Source of the DNA: Ecdyonurus torrentis
Taxonomy: Eukaryota > Arthropoda > Insecta > Ephemeroptera > Heptageniidae
Assembly (NCBI GenBank): GCA_949318235.1
Contig: OX439127.1
Location: 23,025,791 to 23,089,790 of the forward strand
Length of the DNA: 64,000 nt
Direction of reading: 5' to 3'
Below the pieces are notes generated by a model. That model did no database searches. It had not been told where the DNA came from and saw only the letters and a program-made list of their open reading frames with translations. Of the stretch, positions 1-15,901 are shown one piece after another. The position numbers and the translations under genes were made by a program. Position 1 is the stretch's first letter. The number at the start of each line of letters is the position of its first letter.

Positions 1-811
1 AAAGAAAAAAAATTTAAGTTGAATAAAATGTAAAAAAAGAAGAAGAAATAAAATATATTATGCATATCTTAGATGACAGTTACTATTACAAAACACCTAA
101 AAATTAAGCACTTTGTTTTCCTGATACAGAAATAGAGTGTGATGCTATTTTTAAAGATCATAATCCGTTTTTAATGACAGCGCTGGTAAAACCACAAAAT
201 GCATTTTATTTTTTTTTTAGTTTATATTTAACTCTTGAAAATTAAATTAAAATTACAAAATCATTCCGCAGAAAAATCTTAGTATTATATAAAAATATAG
301 CTATTTTTTATTAGTATAAAAGTGAAAATAAAACTCAAAAACGTCAACACCAGCGATATATGGCAATAAAAATGTAGTAAAATGAAGTCTTTAAATAAAT
401 AATTCACACTCTTTCACTAACGACACCTTGTTTTAAGAAATAAAATAAAATAATAAATGAACCCATTGTTTTTATTATTACTCAATGTTTTGTTCTCTCA
501 TACTAACATTGATGTGACTTTAATGATTATATTAGCAAAGAGAGTTTTGAGATGTCATGACTTTACGCTTAAGTAAATGTTGGTAAACCATTTCAGTGAA
601 TGAGTATGTATGCTTCATGTAAATTAACCAAGTCCATTAAGTAAAAATGAGGTTTATATTAACTTAAATAGTAATTAAGAAACTCGTTATTAAGAATTAT
701 TTTATTAAAAGGAACTACTTCTTTTTAAGAGTGTTTACGATAAAAAATTATCTTGAAAAGACCATATAGGAGCTATACTGTATAGCATGACAAAAGATAG
801 TATTACAACAT

Positions 812-844
<33 letters not shown>
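812..844. repeat. (CT)n microsatellite
   Basis: Pure CT tract of about 33 bp. Confidence 0.97.
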
Positions 845-850
<6 letters not shown>

Positions 851-1009
851 TAATTTCAGATATATTTGATTAATATAACACACGCAAAGCTAGTACGGTC
901 TACTTTATGTGTATAAAAATGTACAAAAATACTATAAAATATTATTTTTAACAATTATCTTATAAAAGTATTGACATGAAACATAATTCTACAAAGAAAT
1001 TAAATTATA

Positions 1010-1085
1010 ATTCAAATAAGCTCTTTATTCAACAACAGACCACGTCCATAAACTATGAATAAATATAACAAAGTCAAATACAAGA
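1010..1085. repeat. Dispersed repeat fragment F, copy 1
   Basis: ATTCAAATAAGCTCTTTATT, CAACAACAGACCACGTCC and ATGAATAAATATAAC align with 19456-19530. It resembles the 3' end of a retroelement in reverse orientation, but the type is not determinable. Confidence 0.5.
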
Positions 1086-2270
1086 AATGAATATAAGAAA
1101 CATGAAAGAAAATCAAATGTGTGATAAAGCTAACATTAAAAAGTTACATACACACATAAAATAAGCGATATTTCTTTTAAAAATTACTTAATTGAATATT
1201 TGTTTTACTTTTCCAAGCAATAAAATCCCCTAGGAGTACAGGCAACTGTTTGAGCAAGTAAGTTGCGCTGGTGGTGGAATTACAGGATACATTTCGTTCA
1301 CTGTTGTACAGATACAATCTGTCATTATGTGATTACAATAAATATATTATCACAGTGTTATTCCTTTCAACAATAAACTAATGAGTTCATTTGGATTTGT
1401 GTATTATTATTATTTAAAAAATAAAACATTGATTATTTTGTTTTATCTGGGTAGGATGTGCAACATAAAATCCCCCTCAATTTCATACAACTACATTATA
1501 TAGAAACAAATTATCTGAAATAGTGATTTATTGTTTTAATTAAAGTCTCCATTTTAATATATATGTTATTTCCAGAGTAAATATTTTAATGTTAGTAACT
1601 TTAAAAAAACCCATTGAAAATAAACTAACTGCTTTGTAAATAATTAGTTTTTTTTTTTTTTTTTTTTTTTTTTCGTTGCTTTTTATACACATTTAGTAAA
1701 AGTTCACTCAGAATTATTTTCAATTTTGTTCTAATCTAAACTTGGTTCAACTTTGTGATATTATGTTATTTTATATGAGCCATCATGAGCTGTGTATATT
1801 TACTCTGTATGAGCTGTCAATAAAAGTATTTTCAATTTATTCACGTGAATATTTTAGAAATTTATATCCAAATCTAATGTTTAAATACAGTTTTAAATTT
1901 TAATATATTATATTAAGCTTATATAATTTCTTAATTAATTTTTACCTATTTGAAAATAAGTTTTGAAATAAACTAATCATGCATAACAGTTGAAAGAACT
2001 GTTTATCTTTGAATCTTTTAAGCTTCCAAAAAGTTTTCTGCGGCCAAATTCTTTTTTAGTTACTAAATTTATAGCTTAAAGAGAGATCTATCTATATAAA
2101 AGCATTTTTATTTGTAAAATTAATATAAAAAGATATAATTTGCATTTTGAGCTACCAACTTTAAGCTTTAAAGGAATTTCTATGGTAACTGAGGTTGATG
2201 ACGATAACTGACTTTTATCGGCAATGACACTAAACGAAAACTACATCTTCATTATGTCAATATCACTTTG

Positions 2271-2272
<2 letters not shown>

Positions 2273-2311
<39 letters not shown>
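2273..2311. repeat. (TA)n microsatellite
   Basis: Pure TA tract of about 39 bp. Confidence 0.97.
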
Positions 2312-2314
<3 letters not shown>

Positions 2315-4626
2315 CTGTTAACAAATTTATGTGTTTATAATCTATTTTAGGTCTAGTAGATCACTTAAAATAATGAATTATAAAACAACTACAATGAGTT
2401 AGAGTCAGAAGTCATCTACTATGAGCACTTCATTTTTAGAATATTAAAAAAAAAAAAAAAAATTAAAAAAAAAAAAAAAAGTTGTTACCTATTGATCGAG
2501 TAAGCTTCTTTTCATTTTGTTGTGATGTCCCAAAAGTCAAGTATTGCACTAGTGAAGTAAAGTGTTCTATAAGATATTTTAGTACCCATTCAAGTTTTCA
2601 CAAGTTTTATTATTTGTATACTTTTAACACAAAATATTCTCCCCATTACTTAAAACGTTTTTCTTAAAATTTAACTGCATTTAACCTGAAACCTAAAACA
2701 CACAACTGTGATAATATATTTTACTATTTAAATTCAGCACGTGATTTTCTCATGAGAATAGCATTGCAAATTTAGCGCGAGTTTTTGAATGGTAAAATAT
2801 ATAATTACAAACGTTTGTACAACAAAATAAATTAAAACAGTGTTTAATAAAGCATAACAGTTTTTTTATGCACATTTAGATTTAAGTTAATTACATGCTA
2901 ATGAAACATTAAATTGTATTATTAAAATATAACAATACAATAAATTATTTTTAATTTGAAAACAAAACAAAAAAAGTACATATTATATATATATATAAAT
3001 ATGTATGTTTTTCTCTTGTAATGAAATAATCTCATTAATGGTAATAATCTAAATGGCCTATAACATTACTATAGTTATATATTATAAACGTTTAATACTT
3101 CTTTAACTTTAATTTGTGTTTGCTTAACAAGATTGACCGCTTTGAGTTTGAGTAAAAGCCGTTAAGATTTGTATGTTTATAGAGCGACATGCATGCGGTG
3201 ATCAGGGTAGACTTGCGTGCGTGTAATTGCATTTGAAAAGCTGGGCAAAATTCACGGGCATAGTAAAACACACGGCGGGGGGTGATGTTGGGGGCAGACG
3301 CGGACTGGCAGCGAATATCGACTGGCTGCAGGCTGCCTTGGCAATCGCTGAGGTACTCTGACGTCACTACAAAACTCGTCTACATGGGTACACACTTTTG
3401 TACACTACTATAGTCTTATATAACCTAAGTACCTTTATCCGCTTTTAAAATTTGGACTGGTGAGAGCATTAAACTAAATATTTATATATTAGTAATGCAC
3501 ATCCCTTTTTAGGTTAGGTATATCTAATTGCTTCTTATTAAATATTTAATACAATTAAAAGTTCTATCATTCGTAAAGAAATATATTTATATTATGTGAT
3601 CTATTTTATATCAATATACTGCTGGTGAACTTAAGATTAAATCAGTTCTGTGATAACAATGAAATTAACTATTCTTAAACTTTTTTTTTCTGATAAGGGA
3701 TGAAAATCATTTTCAATTTTAAGATTTTATTTTTAATAAATATGCTTCTCGGAAATCATGAAATTGTGGAAACATGATCTCTAAATGTTCTTAAAATTCA
3801 CTAAAAATAAGACATATTTATTAACACGAGTACAGAGACAGAGTTGAAAAATATGTCTGTTATAAAACGTATGATTTATGAACCTAACGCGACGCTTAAA
3901 GGCTGTAAATCATTTACTAAACTCGAATACTAAATATTTAGAATAAAAAAAAAATGTTGCGTATACATATATAAAATTAAAACAATTGCGATTTTTAATG
4001 GCATATCAACTCGATAATTTACTCACGTAGAAGTAAATACAAAAAATTAAACAAATTATTTAAAATAACAAAAGAAACTTTTGACATCATGTGGTTTTGT
4101 AATGCAATTAAAATTCAGTAATTATTTTATTTTTTATACGTGTTTCACACTCATTCATTTTTAGCAGTACAAATTAACCTAGCATACATATTAAATAATG
4201 ATGTAATATCATAAAACATTATATAATATACCTACTCTTAAGTAATAATTAGTTGACAAATAAAAAATCTTTACACTCTTTCATTTTGTGTTCTTTCTTT
4301 TTATAAATAATTTAAAATTGAAATCATTAGAAGAAGAAGCAAAATAGTTTGGCATTATCAACTATCAGAGGTGAAGACAATTAATTAAAATTAGTTCTAT
4401 TTATATATTCTACCGTTTATTTAACAGCACCATACTTTTATTATTATTATTATTATTTTTATGGTCACAATCATTTGTTTGCTGCATTAATTTATTATAA
4501 ACTTTAAATATTGCATGCGTACTTCTATTCAAAATAAAGAGTAAAATAATCTTTATTTCCTGGTATGATAAGATATCGTAATTAGTATGATAATTTATGC
4601 ATGCATTCTAAATGCATATACAGTAT

Positions 4627-4936
<310 letters not shown>

Positions 4937-6509
4937 ACTCACTCACTCACTCTCTCGCTACTTTACTTGTTTCCAGTGTCATGCAATGAAATAATACAAC
5001 TGTAAACTAGATTGTAATGCAGTAGCCCCATGGTGCAGTGTTATATAACATACTCACTTTTTTTTAATTACATTGTTTTAAGCACAGCTTTAATGTTAAA
5101 ATTTATATTATATATATATATATATATATCCCTCTTCTCTCATTAGAACACAATGTATTTGAACTATATTCATATTACTATTTTAAAGTTTAAAAAACAA
5201 AATAAGTCAAACCGTTTTGACTTTTTTTTTTAACTTATACCATATGGAAAGTTATGTTCTATTACAATTATGTTTTCTTTAAAGCAGATATGATATTATA
5301 TATATATAATTATATATATAATCATTCCAATTTGAGTAAATATTTAAAGGGAACTCAATACTGTATAACTTTTCCACTCAATACTTAAGCACACAACTGT
5401 TGTAAATAGGTATAATAATAATAATAATAATAACTTTATAGAAAATATTACAAATGCAAATACTTGAGTGGAAGCTAGAATAATCTTTTATCTGCATAAA
5501 CGTCAACAGTCAGCACACAATAGTCAGCATACAGCTCAGTACTCTAGAATTTTTTTCACCATTTAATAGCAAGTTTTTCTAAGAAATTTAAATCACAAAA
5601 TGCTATTTGAGGTAGGATAATATGGCTATTTTATGCAATATGAATCTGTGCGGGCAAAAGCCATATACAGAAACTTGTGTGGTCTCTTAACATTTTTCTT
5701 AAAGTTTATCAAGTTTACATTTTCCTTCAACGTATACTATGTAAATTTAAATTATAGTAAAAATACACAATATATTATACCTATACCTGTATTAAAAATA
5801 ATAATAATAAAAAAAATACATACATACTTATTCGTACAAATTATGCATTTTTTATTTAATATAAAAAGAAGTGTTATTTAAATTTTATAATAAACACATA
5901 AGAAAAACATTAGATATAAAATAAAGTGACGTTGATGAGTTTAAACATAAAATGATGGTAAAATAAATTAGATACAGTTATGTATGAACACCTATTGTTC
6001 TAATTTATAATATTAAGATTAGATAATAAAATAATTTACTTGTATTGTATAAGTCGTTTTAATTAATGACCCCTATGATATGAGTAGCAGGTTTGGTGAG
6101 TAACCCGCATGTGATCTAAGATGGACAGGTGGCGAGAAAACATTGGACATATAACCTGCGTCCGCGTAAAGATAGTAAAACGTATGTAGTAAGCACCGCT
6201 GCCGCTTTCGCTTGCTAATCTATTTGAGGTCAGTATAGAAAAGACTTTGAGAAGCACGGACCAACGGTTGCTATGCTTTTCTGTCCACCCTCTCAACTTG
6301 CTTGCCAGCATCGTCTTCTTATTTTTGTCTTCATCATACACTTTTTTTATATAATGTTTTCTTTTTTCAGACTCATTGTGACTACATTTTACTTCTTGTG
6401 TTTTTTCAATGTTTCTGTGTTTCATTCAGTATCTTTATCCCTACGTTAAATCAGCGCTTTAAAAAAATTCGCGCCAAGATGAATTTTTTTTAAAAACAGT
6501 ATATTATAT

Positions 6510-6630
<121 letters not shown>

Positions 6631-7266
6631 TCGGTAACTAGACTATTGTTGCTAGCAGTATAAAGTCCGTTTTTTGCAATATTTAAAATAACAGTAAAGT
6701 AAACATATATAATAAATCTTATCGTTTTTGTTAGAATTAAAATTCTTCATTACATTTCAGATTATCAAAATGACTTTTGGACTTCACACAGTTCGCACTC
6801 CTGGGATTTATATGCACAACGAATAAAAAACGCGTAATATAAGTTCATCAACTCATAATCTATAAGCAATGAATTATTTAAGCCATCTGTATAATACTAT
6901 CTTGCTACAACATTACACACAATTTACGTAGACGCTATCGTTGAAATAAGATAGCAATATATAATTTTTTCATTCTTTTCAATTGACATATTATATATGT
7001 TTTATTTAAACATGAGTGTCATTTTAGGGTTAAAATAACAAATAATAATTACTAATAATTTTGATACAAAAGTTTTGTGAGCTTAAATCATATATCATGT
7101 ATAAACTTTCATTCTTAAATCTTTGCCAGGACTAAAAAAAGAAATAAATATATTTCGTGCTTATCACGTGCTTTTTTAGAGTATTTTTGAAGGCAATAGG
7201 TTTGATTTGCAAATAATTTCATTATTATTAACCTGTGAAAAATGGTTTCACTTTGGCTAAATTTCA

Positions 7267-7301
<35 letters not shown>

Positions 7302-8778
7302 CCACGTAATTTGTATTATTATTTCAATGAGAAGGAGAGAGTGAAAACATTTTTGAAAACTTATTCCTTTAAATTTCAACACCTCTTTTAGAATATAAAT
7401 ATTTAATTTTAATAAATTAATGTTAAATCAGCCAATTACTCGTTGTTTTTTTTCTTGTATGTCTCTCACTTTCAGCAAACTTAATGAGTATGTCAAAAAT
7501 CTTAATACATATTGATCAAAGTGTTTATAAATAACATGAGTAAAAATGTTTATTATTTGTTTTTGAACGATGCGTATTCCGCATGTAAAAAATTATGATG
7601 TTACGCATAGCACTAAAAATAATTATTCAACCTTTTCTTCTCATAACTCACAAGTCAACCTGTTATTGAAGTTTAAAATATTATCAGAGGTTTTGAGACT
7701 GAGTCATAGTATTTTCATCTTGTATAGAGTACACTAGAAGTACCCTTCTAGAGTTCTCTAATCTTGTATTAAAGTCCCAAATTTAGTGGTACTATTAGTG
7801 ATTATGAATAAGTGTATATCACACGAGTAGGCATCCTAAAAAAATACTTCTTTAGTATGCATTGGCAGTACAGTACCCACAGTTTTTATTTACAATTATA
7901 ATCATGACTAAATGACAATTGAATGTTAATTCAATACTGTGTTATTTTGAATTAATTCTCTCCCAAAATCCCGTTTAAATTCTGGTGTCTTTTACAATTT
8001 ATTATATTTGCTTTTTTTTTTTTTTTTTTTTTTTTTTTTCCCCTTCCTTTTTTTATAATTTTGAGAAATTGATGCTGAATGACCATTTCTTATTCCTAAG
8101 AAATAATTCATTTTTTTTATTTAAATTATTTATTAGTAAGAAAACACATATTTTAGTGTGATATTCAATATGTTATACTATCTAAAAATACATATTTACT
8201 TCCAGATTCTTTTTCTCATTGCTAAACTTTCTTAAAACATCTGATGAAATCGATTGTTTAAGGTAAAAAAAGAAAAAAAAACTATTTATATTCTATTTAA
8301 TGTAGTTTATTACATTTTGAAGTAATGTTTCTTTCAACAGCAGATCACTCACTCTTTTAAAATGTATTTAATTTGAAATACATTAAACTATTTTTGTTAC
8401 ACATTGTCTCATCTAAAGAGCACACATTAGGCTATTTTAACTTCTACCTATGTCGAACTTGAAATAATACTGTCGAGTTTCTAGCAACACAATGCACGGA
8501 ATCGTATGGCAGAATGCGCACTCAAACAACACGAGGAAGATATAAAGGTTCCAAATTTTATGGTATTGTAGATGTGATGATGGATAAGTTGTTTGTCTCA
8601 TTAGCTCGTTATTGATTTTAGTGTTAGGTTAACTTTATTAATCACATTTCAAATAAAGCAATGAAGTGTTATGCTTTCCTGATTAGAGTGCTGTCACAAA
8701 ATATTTAAGTTACACTTCTTAAGTTAGTAGTAAATATAACGTTTCAAAAATTAGCAGTCATGTCAATTATTTTTTGGT

Positions 8779-8781
<3 letters not shown>

Positions 8782-8856
<75 letters not shown>
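8782..8856. repeat. (CT)n(CA)n compound microsatellite
   Basis: CT 8782-8842 passing directly into CA. Confidence 0.97.
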
Positions 8857-8857
<1 letters not shown>

Positions 8858-9099
8858 TAAAACATCACAAGATTGACGTTAAATTTTTACTTTTTTAAAC
8901 TGAAAATAAAAACAAAATTTCTAAAAAATTGAACTAAAATTTAAAATCATAAAGTATATGCAATTCCTCACGTGATTTTTGTTTTAATACATGTAAATTA
9001 GGAGGGACTTTTGAGGATTTTTAAAATATTATATAATAATGCATAAAGTTTTGAGAGACAGCGAGTAGGTCTGGCAAAGCTGGATGTAAAGACGAGCAA

Positions 9100-9310
9100 T
9101 GGGGCTAGGTGTATGCCGGTATAAATAGTCGCTGTGGCATTGTTGCTGGCACCGTGGTGGCCGCCCGAAATACGCGGGGAAAATTGGGAGGGAGCTCACG
9201 TGCTCTCCAACACACGCCTCACCTCGCAACCCTCAAATTTCTCTCTCTTTCTCATCTCTCTCCTTGTGTCTTCCTAATGTCTTAAAAAAAGAACGCGCGC
9301 TTTTCTCTCC
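9100..9310 (+). promoter_or_regulatory. GC-rich island with a consensus TATA box
   Basis: CGGTATAAATAG places a textbook TATA box at 9120-9127. The next 100 bp are GC-rich (ACCGTGGTGGCCGCCCG), followed by a pyrimidine-rich stretch. This could be a core promoter of a plus-strand transcript starting near 9150. No coding exon is recognised downstream. Confidence 0.3.
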
Positions 9311-9700
9311 ACATATATCTCTACCACAAAGCCACAATCGTTGTAAGATCAGAGAGTAAGCTTATTGTTGTATATTTGAATGAAGAAACTTTCAATAAAC
9401 TTTCAAAATAATAATAAAAAAAAAAACAATAAAAAAAAAGGAGAAACAAAGAGAAAGAGACCGAGAGAATAAAATTCATAAACATATCTAGGACCTTTCA
9501 TTTTATATTTCATACTGAAGAAAGAGAAGAAAACAAATATAAAAAATACTCGTGCTTTAATAGAATAAGAAAAAAAAAAAAAAAAAAATGGAGCTCACAT
9601 GCATACTATAATATTTTTAAAATTGCACTACATTATTCAGGTTTCACAAAGTGAATTCGTATGATATTATCATAAATTAAACCAAACTACATAGTGTATC

Positions 9701-9705
<5 letters not shown>

Positions 9706-9770
<65 letters not shown>
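9706..9770. repeat. (TA)n microsatellite
   Basis: TA tract of about 65 bp. Confidence 0.97.
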
Positions 9771-9773
<3 letters not shown>

Positions 9774-11497
9774 TAAATTACAAAATAATTGTTGTAAAAG
9801 TATTTTTACAGTATAATTTAGCATGGAATTAATTTTAAGGTTAATATATTACACGTCATAGTTAAAGTGTCAAGACATATTATGTCAAAGAGGTTAAAAT
9901 GCATAATTTTACATCTCACGGTGACATCCGTAACACTGAATCGTGTCGTAATTTTTAATTTTGTGTACCGTAAAGAACCTTACCAGTTCGAATCGCACAT
10001 TATTAACCATATTAATAATAATAAATACATCACTGTTAAAAACAACAACCAAAAAAAACAACTAAAACTTAAATTATTGAAATTCTGTAAGTCATTGGTC
10101 GAGGTTATTAAAATTGTATTTACTTTGTGATACAAGAAATTTTACTGACAATATTTTAGCTATATTGTAAAATTTTGTATTATTTAGTAAATATATATAT
10201 ATTATATAAATATTATACTATTTGATATAATGTTGTTTATTCTTTTTTCAAATTTACTTGAACAGAAAGTCAAAAAAATAAAATTCATTTTACAAATGAA
10301 TCTAACGACATACATTACATAATAAGTTATGTAAGCTTTTTGTGATTGCATTATAAGATATATTTTTAAATATGAATGATAGTTTATTAAATAAAATATA
10401 CCCCCATCGCTACACCATGAGCCAAATATAAAGGATAATATAGAGTACAGTATAGTATAATAGACATCAAAATGGAAACATTCCGTCATATGTTTATAAT
10501 TTTCAATCTAATTTAAAATAAAATTTAAAAAGTATTTTACACTTAATGTATTTTGCTATCTTGTTTAAAATAAAGTAGTTAAATCTGAAAATAATAGTGG
10601 CTTTTTGGATATAATTTATATAAAAATGCTTTTTTTTTTTTTTTTTTTTTTTTTTGTCTACAACATTTTGGTCCCAACCACCAACTGTTTTTAAAATATT
10701 ACGTATTGCACTAAAGTTTATCAGAAAACCACTAAATTACATCCGTGACATTGTACCCCAATAGGTGGCGCATCCGTTAATTTAGTTTACATATAGCAAG
10801 TCGCACGTGTTATAGAGAAAAACAATTCCAAATGCCACATTTAACTGTCATCTACTGCTACGTCAGAATTTTTTTTTTCTTATATTATTCGAGAATATAC
10901 TTCAAAACATTATATAAAATGGAAAATACTGAAGGATCCTTTAATACCCATATTTTTGCATTTTTATATGATCGATTTGTATACTCCTATACAAAAAGTA
11001 CACTATCTTAATGAACAATTACAAGGAAAATAATTAGAAAAAATTGTTATAATGCAATATTTATTATGTAGTAACATTTCATTACATTTATTATTATTTT
11101 AAAAATAACCATACATTTTTTTTTTAATGAACCTTAATTCTACTTTATATTAGATATAGCAATTTGGACAAAAGTTGGTAGTTTTCAACAGTGAGAATAA
11201 TAATAATTTAAAATACAATATGTACCATGTACGTATACGCATGACATTTAGATGTAATACACACAAAAAAAATACAAAACAATATTCGTTTCATTCATTT
11301 TAAAGAATAGCGGTCTCACAGAGTAAAAAAAAAAAACAATAAAAAAAATAATAAAAAGTAAATTTGTCAATAATTAATTGCTTTTCGTTTTTAAGAAATA
11401 ACCCCTCAGTCCTCAAGTGTCATTCTGCTAACAAAGAGCAGAGCATGTTAGCACCAAAACTCGAAATTGATCAAGATTAGGTATTTTTTTCAGCTTT

Positions 11498-11703
11498 CAG
11501 CTTTTGGTTCGACGCTTTTGATCATCAAAACCCAAAATGCCAGTTTATTTCGGTTTTTGGTCACGAAATTTTTATCGATACTAATTAGGAGCATTTTGCA
11601 ACATCAATTTTGACCAAAACTACTTTTGATCAAAATAGAAAAACCATAAGCCGTAAATGACCCTTTCTCAACTCAAATATTTGCTATAAGAATTCTTCAT
11701 AAG

Positions 11704-11750
<47 letters not shown>

Positions 11751-12252
11751 ACTGCTTATTTTAAATAAAAAAAAGTTAATATATTTATTTTAATTTACAA
11801 TGAGTGATATATTATGACTAACTTTCCCTTATACATTGGTTCAAAGTTCAAGTCCACCTTACTTTATCCAAACAGCTAGAGGTCCAACAGTAAGTTTATT
11901 TTTATGCTGTCTCAATTTCTATATCTAGCCATAAGATTTAAAGACTATGGTCAACGCATTCTAATTAAATTCACCTTGCTCAGAACAAATATTTTGCATT
12001 TCAAATAAAATAATATTATAATATTTTAGTTTATATATAATATTGGTTTAATGCCTCAATTATAACACCAAAACATTATGCATAACGTACTCTTAAATCA
12101 TTACATAAAATTCTGAGTTGAGAAATGTTCATTTTCGGCTTTTGATTTTATTATTTTGATGAAAACTTTAGTTTCGGTTAAAATTCAAAACTAGACATAA
12201 ATGTTTACACCGGGTTTTGATCAAAAGCGACAAACCAAAAGCCGAAAAGGGC
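11498..12252. mobile_element. Inverted-repeat element with 130-165-bp arms
   Basis: Left arm 11498-11662 (AGCTTTTGGTTCGACGCTTT, TGATCATCAAAACCC) and right arm 12125-12252 (GGGTTTTGATCAAAAGCGAC, AAACCAAAAGCCG) are inverted and rich in CAAAA/TTTTG words. A (GA)n tract lies in the spacer (11709-11748). Confidence 0.55.
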
Positions 12253-13326
12253 AAGAATGCCCAGTTTTGGTCAATTTCAGGTTGTTATACAGTATATAAG
12301 AAATAACTATATCCATAAATAGTTTAATTTTTAATTGGATAGAAAAAAAAAAAAACTTGTAAAGAATCAATTAAAAAAGGGGGAGGGCTTTTTCCTCGTT
12401 TATTGTTATCTATGGGTAAGCTAGATTAAAAACTAAGTTTTATAACTTTTCGTTGTTTTAACACCAAATAGTTCGTTGTTTGTATGTACAAGAAAAATGG
12501 TGTTCAACTGCCTACCGTAAGTACTTTTTATCACTATAACGAGAGAGAAAGAGAGAGAGAGAGATACTATACATTGGCAATGATTTATATTCATGAAGTT
12601 ACTACCTTGTAAAACAGTCTTGTTATCTCTCAAATTGAGAAGGTGAAATGAACGTCACAACGGTGAGGTTCACCTTAAGGTGCGTTCACATTACAATTCA
12701 TGTCTCAAGCATAAAAAAAAAGTAAAAAAAAAAAAAAAAAAAATCACTGTCATTCCAATTTTTGGAACTTAACTATATACAGGTTTCTCTCTCTCTCTCT
12801 CTCTCACTCTCTCGTTCTTTCTTTCCGTTACTTTCCTTGCTCATTCTTTAATAATTACCTTTATATTATTGTAAATATTGTAAATTTGCTCATTTTGGGA
12901 CCTTGTCTTACATAAAAAAACTTAGTATTAATTGTTATTAATTTTTATATATTTTATTTATTCTTGCATTTAGGCCCTTTATTCTTTTTCTGAATCATTT
13001 GCGTATTCCTTATTAAAAAATATATATGATTTGTAGTTTTGCAAAACATATCAAAAACACAATTAGTCACAATAAAAAATAATGCTTATTTTTATGCTTC
13101 TCATAAAATATATAAGAATAAAATTCTTGTCATGAGATGGTAATAAAAGCGTGTGTAAATGTTTTCTATTTGGTGGAGACAGGAAGTGGTGATGAAGAGG
13201 TATCAGAGTGACTTTATAGCTGTGTTAACAAATACTTAAGAACAAATTTACACACATTAAGAGTAATTAAACACATATTTATTAAACGCCTAATTTAAAA
13301 AGTTACTTTGACCAAAAATGAGAAAC

Positions 13327-13329
<3 letters not shown>

Positions 13330-13365
<36 letters not shown>

Positions 13366-13422
13366 CCTTGCCTTGCCTTGCCTTTCCTTTCCTTTCCTTT
13401 TTTTTTTTTTTTTTTTTTTTTT
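13330..13422. repeat. Poly-T / (CCTTG)n / (CCTTT)n / poly-T compound repeat
   Basis: 36 T, three to four CCTTG units, four CCTTT units, then 22 or more T; the pentamer shift suggests stepwise slippage mutation. Confidence 0.95.
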
Positions 13423-13852
13423 GCTGCTGCCAAAATTTCTTTATTTATGATATTTAAAATTATAGTCCAAATAATTATATATTAAAACATCTAAGAGCCA
13501 TTGCTGCCACATAGTAAATATTTATAAATTTATTACTTTTACCAAGGACACCGTCTGTATTCTATTATTGTTAATATTTTGAAGTTGTTTTAACTGAAGT
13601 TAAGTTGTTTTATTGCAGCCAAAATCTCTTATAATATGAACGATTCCTTTTTTTTTTTATATTATGCTATCAATTTACTAGGAGCAGTAGAAATACTAAT
13701 AAATAAATAATAAGTTATGTACACATTTTACTTTTAAAATTATAATTATTGCAACTTTTCCTCTCGACAATAAATAAGTATACCTTATGTAGAAGATACG
13801 ATCAGGGTCTTAGATACAATATTACGAATACTTCCAGCGAATCAACACGGCT

Positions 13853-13885
<33 letters not shown>

Positions 13886-15658
13886 TTACATCAAACCAAA
13901 TTGTTATTATCCTTTTTTTTTTCCTTGTATGAAAATTACAGATTTGCAATAACTTAAAAAAAAAACACACGCTTCATTGCATATCAGATCAAAACAAAAT
14001 TTAATAGCAGCATAAACATTTTATAATTAGAATTAATTAACTAAATTTAGCATTTTCTGAATGAGTTATTTTAAGTTATTCTATTATATTATGCAGCTAC
14101 TTTTAAGCTATGGGAATTTTTAATATATTGCAAGGCATAAAAATAGAATGTGAAGACTAAATGTAAATAAAACAGGATGCATGCCAAGAAATTTTATACT
14201 AAATGAATGCAGAAAGGTTTCAATTTTAATTAAAAAAAAAAGGTATTAATTTATTCATTTTAAGTACTTAAATCTGTAAAATTAAATATTCTATAAGTAG
14301 TACTAATTTTTAACATAGAAACTTTTAATTATGAGGACATAAAGGGTAAAAAGTTCAGTTAGGTGGAAAAACATAAGTGTTAATATCGAATAAAATTTAT
14401 GGTAGAGCTATCGGATCAAATAGTATTGAAAATAATTTCGGTTATGAGTATTAAGTTCACTCTATTTGTTTATTTGCAATCGCTTGTCTTATATAAGAAT
14501 AAATTTACTGTTTTTCTTTCCAATCGATTACCTTTGGCATTTACAAAGCTTCAGTATATTCCTTGTAATAATAGAACCAAGGGGAAAATAATAATGTTTT
14601 AAAAATTGACATCAATGTATTATCGTGCACTAATATAGGAGTCAATATATTTCAGCACTCTTGGTACTAACAGCATCCATAATTTACAAAATCATCACTT
14701 ATCTGCATTTATAATCATTTTATTTATTGTAAAAAAAGAAGTATTTACACACATTGATTAGATTAAAATTGATTATTTCTACCTATTTGAGTTAACAATA
14801 GAACTATAATCAAAACATTTACTCTATGACTTAGTGCTAATATGATAGAAATAGCTTCTTTTTTTTTCCTCTACTTTTCTGCAACCACTTTATTAATTTC
14901 AAATGTGTTTTTATCCTGATATTACAAGTTGCAAGGTTAAAAAAAAACATTTTAAATAAATAATAATAAAAATAAAGCAAGAAAGTTTGAGGTATGACTA
15001 TGCACGAAATTACATGTCGTTTTCGACTTTCAACCATTGACATCGTAGCTACGACTCACGTAAGCTGCCCAGTATTATAGACATACACATATACTATATC
15101 AAAATGTCATATATTTACATATGCTACTACTATATATATATGTATAAGTGATAACACAAAAACTGATAAAAAATTTAAGTATAGATAATTTTTTTAACAT
15201 TATAGAATATGCTTTGCAAATCCCATACAAAGTATAATTATGATTTATCAATTGATACAAGTAATTAAAAAAGTAAAAAAAAAAAATAATAATAAAAAAA
15301 ATAACGTAAATGCATGTATGATAAAGTAAATAATCAAATAGTTTAAGTATGAAAATATATAAGTACTCTGTTTGAACGAGAGAGGTGCTGTGCTGTAATA
15401 ATTAATACACTATGTACAGTATTATACAAAAGTAAACAAAATGTATGCAGTTTGTTTACTTGACATTTTCTATACCTCTCATGTATACGGTAGTATCAGT
15501 ATCGATCACTTTCATGTTATGAAATATTAAATTTTGTTCCCAATAATTTTAGTTACTCTCATGGTTAGAGAATTTACTAATTTCATGCCATTTTTCAGGT
15601 AACAAAATTTATGCCTAAAATATCATTTTAAAAGACAAATTTTTTGTAACATTAATTG

Positions 15659-15826
15659 TATTGACTAGTAAAGGAACAACAGTTTTGAGGCCGACTATAA
15701 GCGATTTCGGTCACATCCGCTTCCGTTTTTCCTTACTACGCATGCGCAGTAAGTCGAAACGGAAGCGGATGTGATCGAAATTGCTTATAGTCGGTTTCAA
15801 AACAGTTGTTCCTTTATCAGTCAATA
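15659..15826. mobile_element. 168-bp palindromic MITE, family A copy 1
   Basis: Ends TATTGACT, three to four variable bases, then AAAGGAACAACAGTTTTGAG; arms pair almost to the centre (ACGCATGCGCAGTA). A second copy of exactly the same length is at 29494-29661. Adjacent to a (CA)n(TA)n tract. Confidence 0.82.
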
Positions 15827-15830
15827 TTAC

Positions 15831-15831
<1 letters not shown>

Positions 15832-15901
<70 letters not shown>
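15832..15901. repeat. (CA)n(TA)n compound microsatellite
   Basis: CA 15832-15878 then TA to 15901, beginning 6 bp after family A MITE copy 1. Confidence 0.97.
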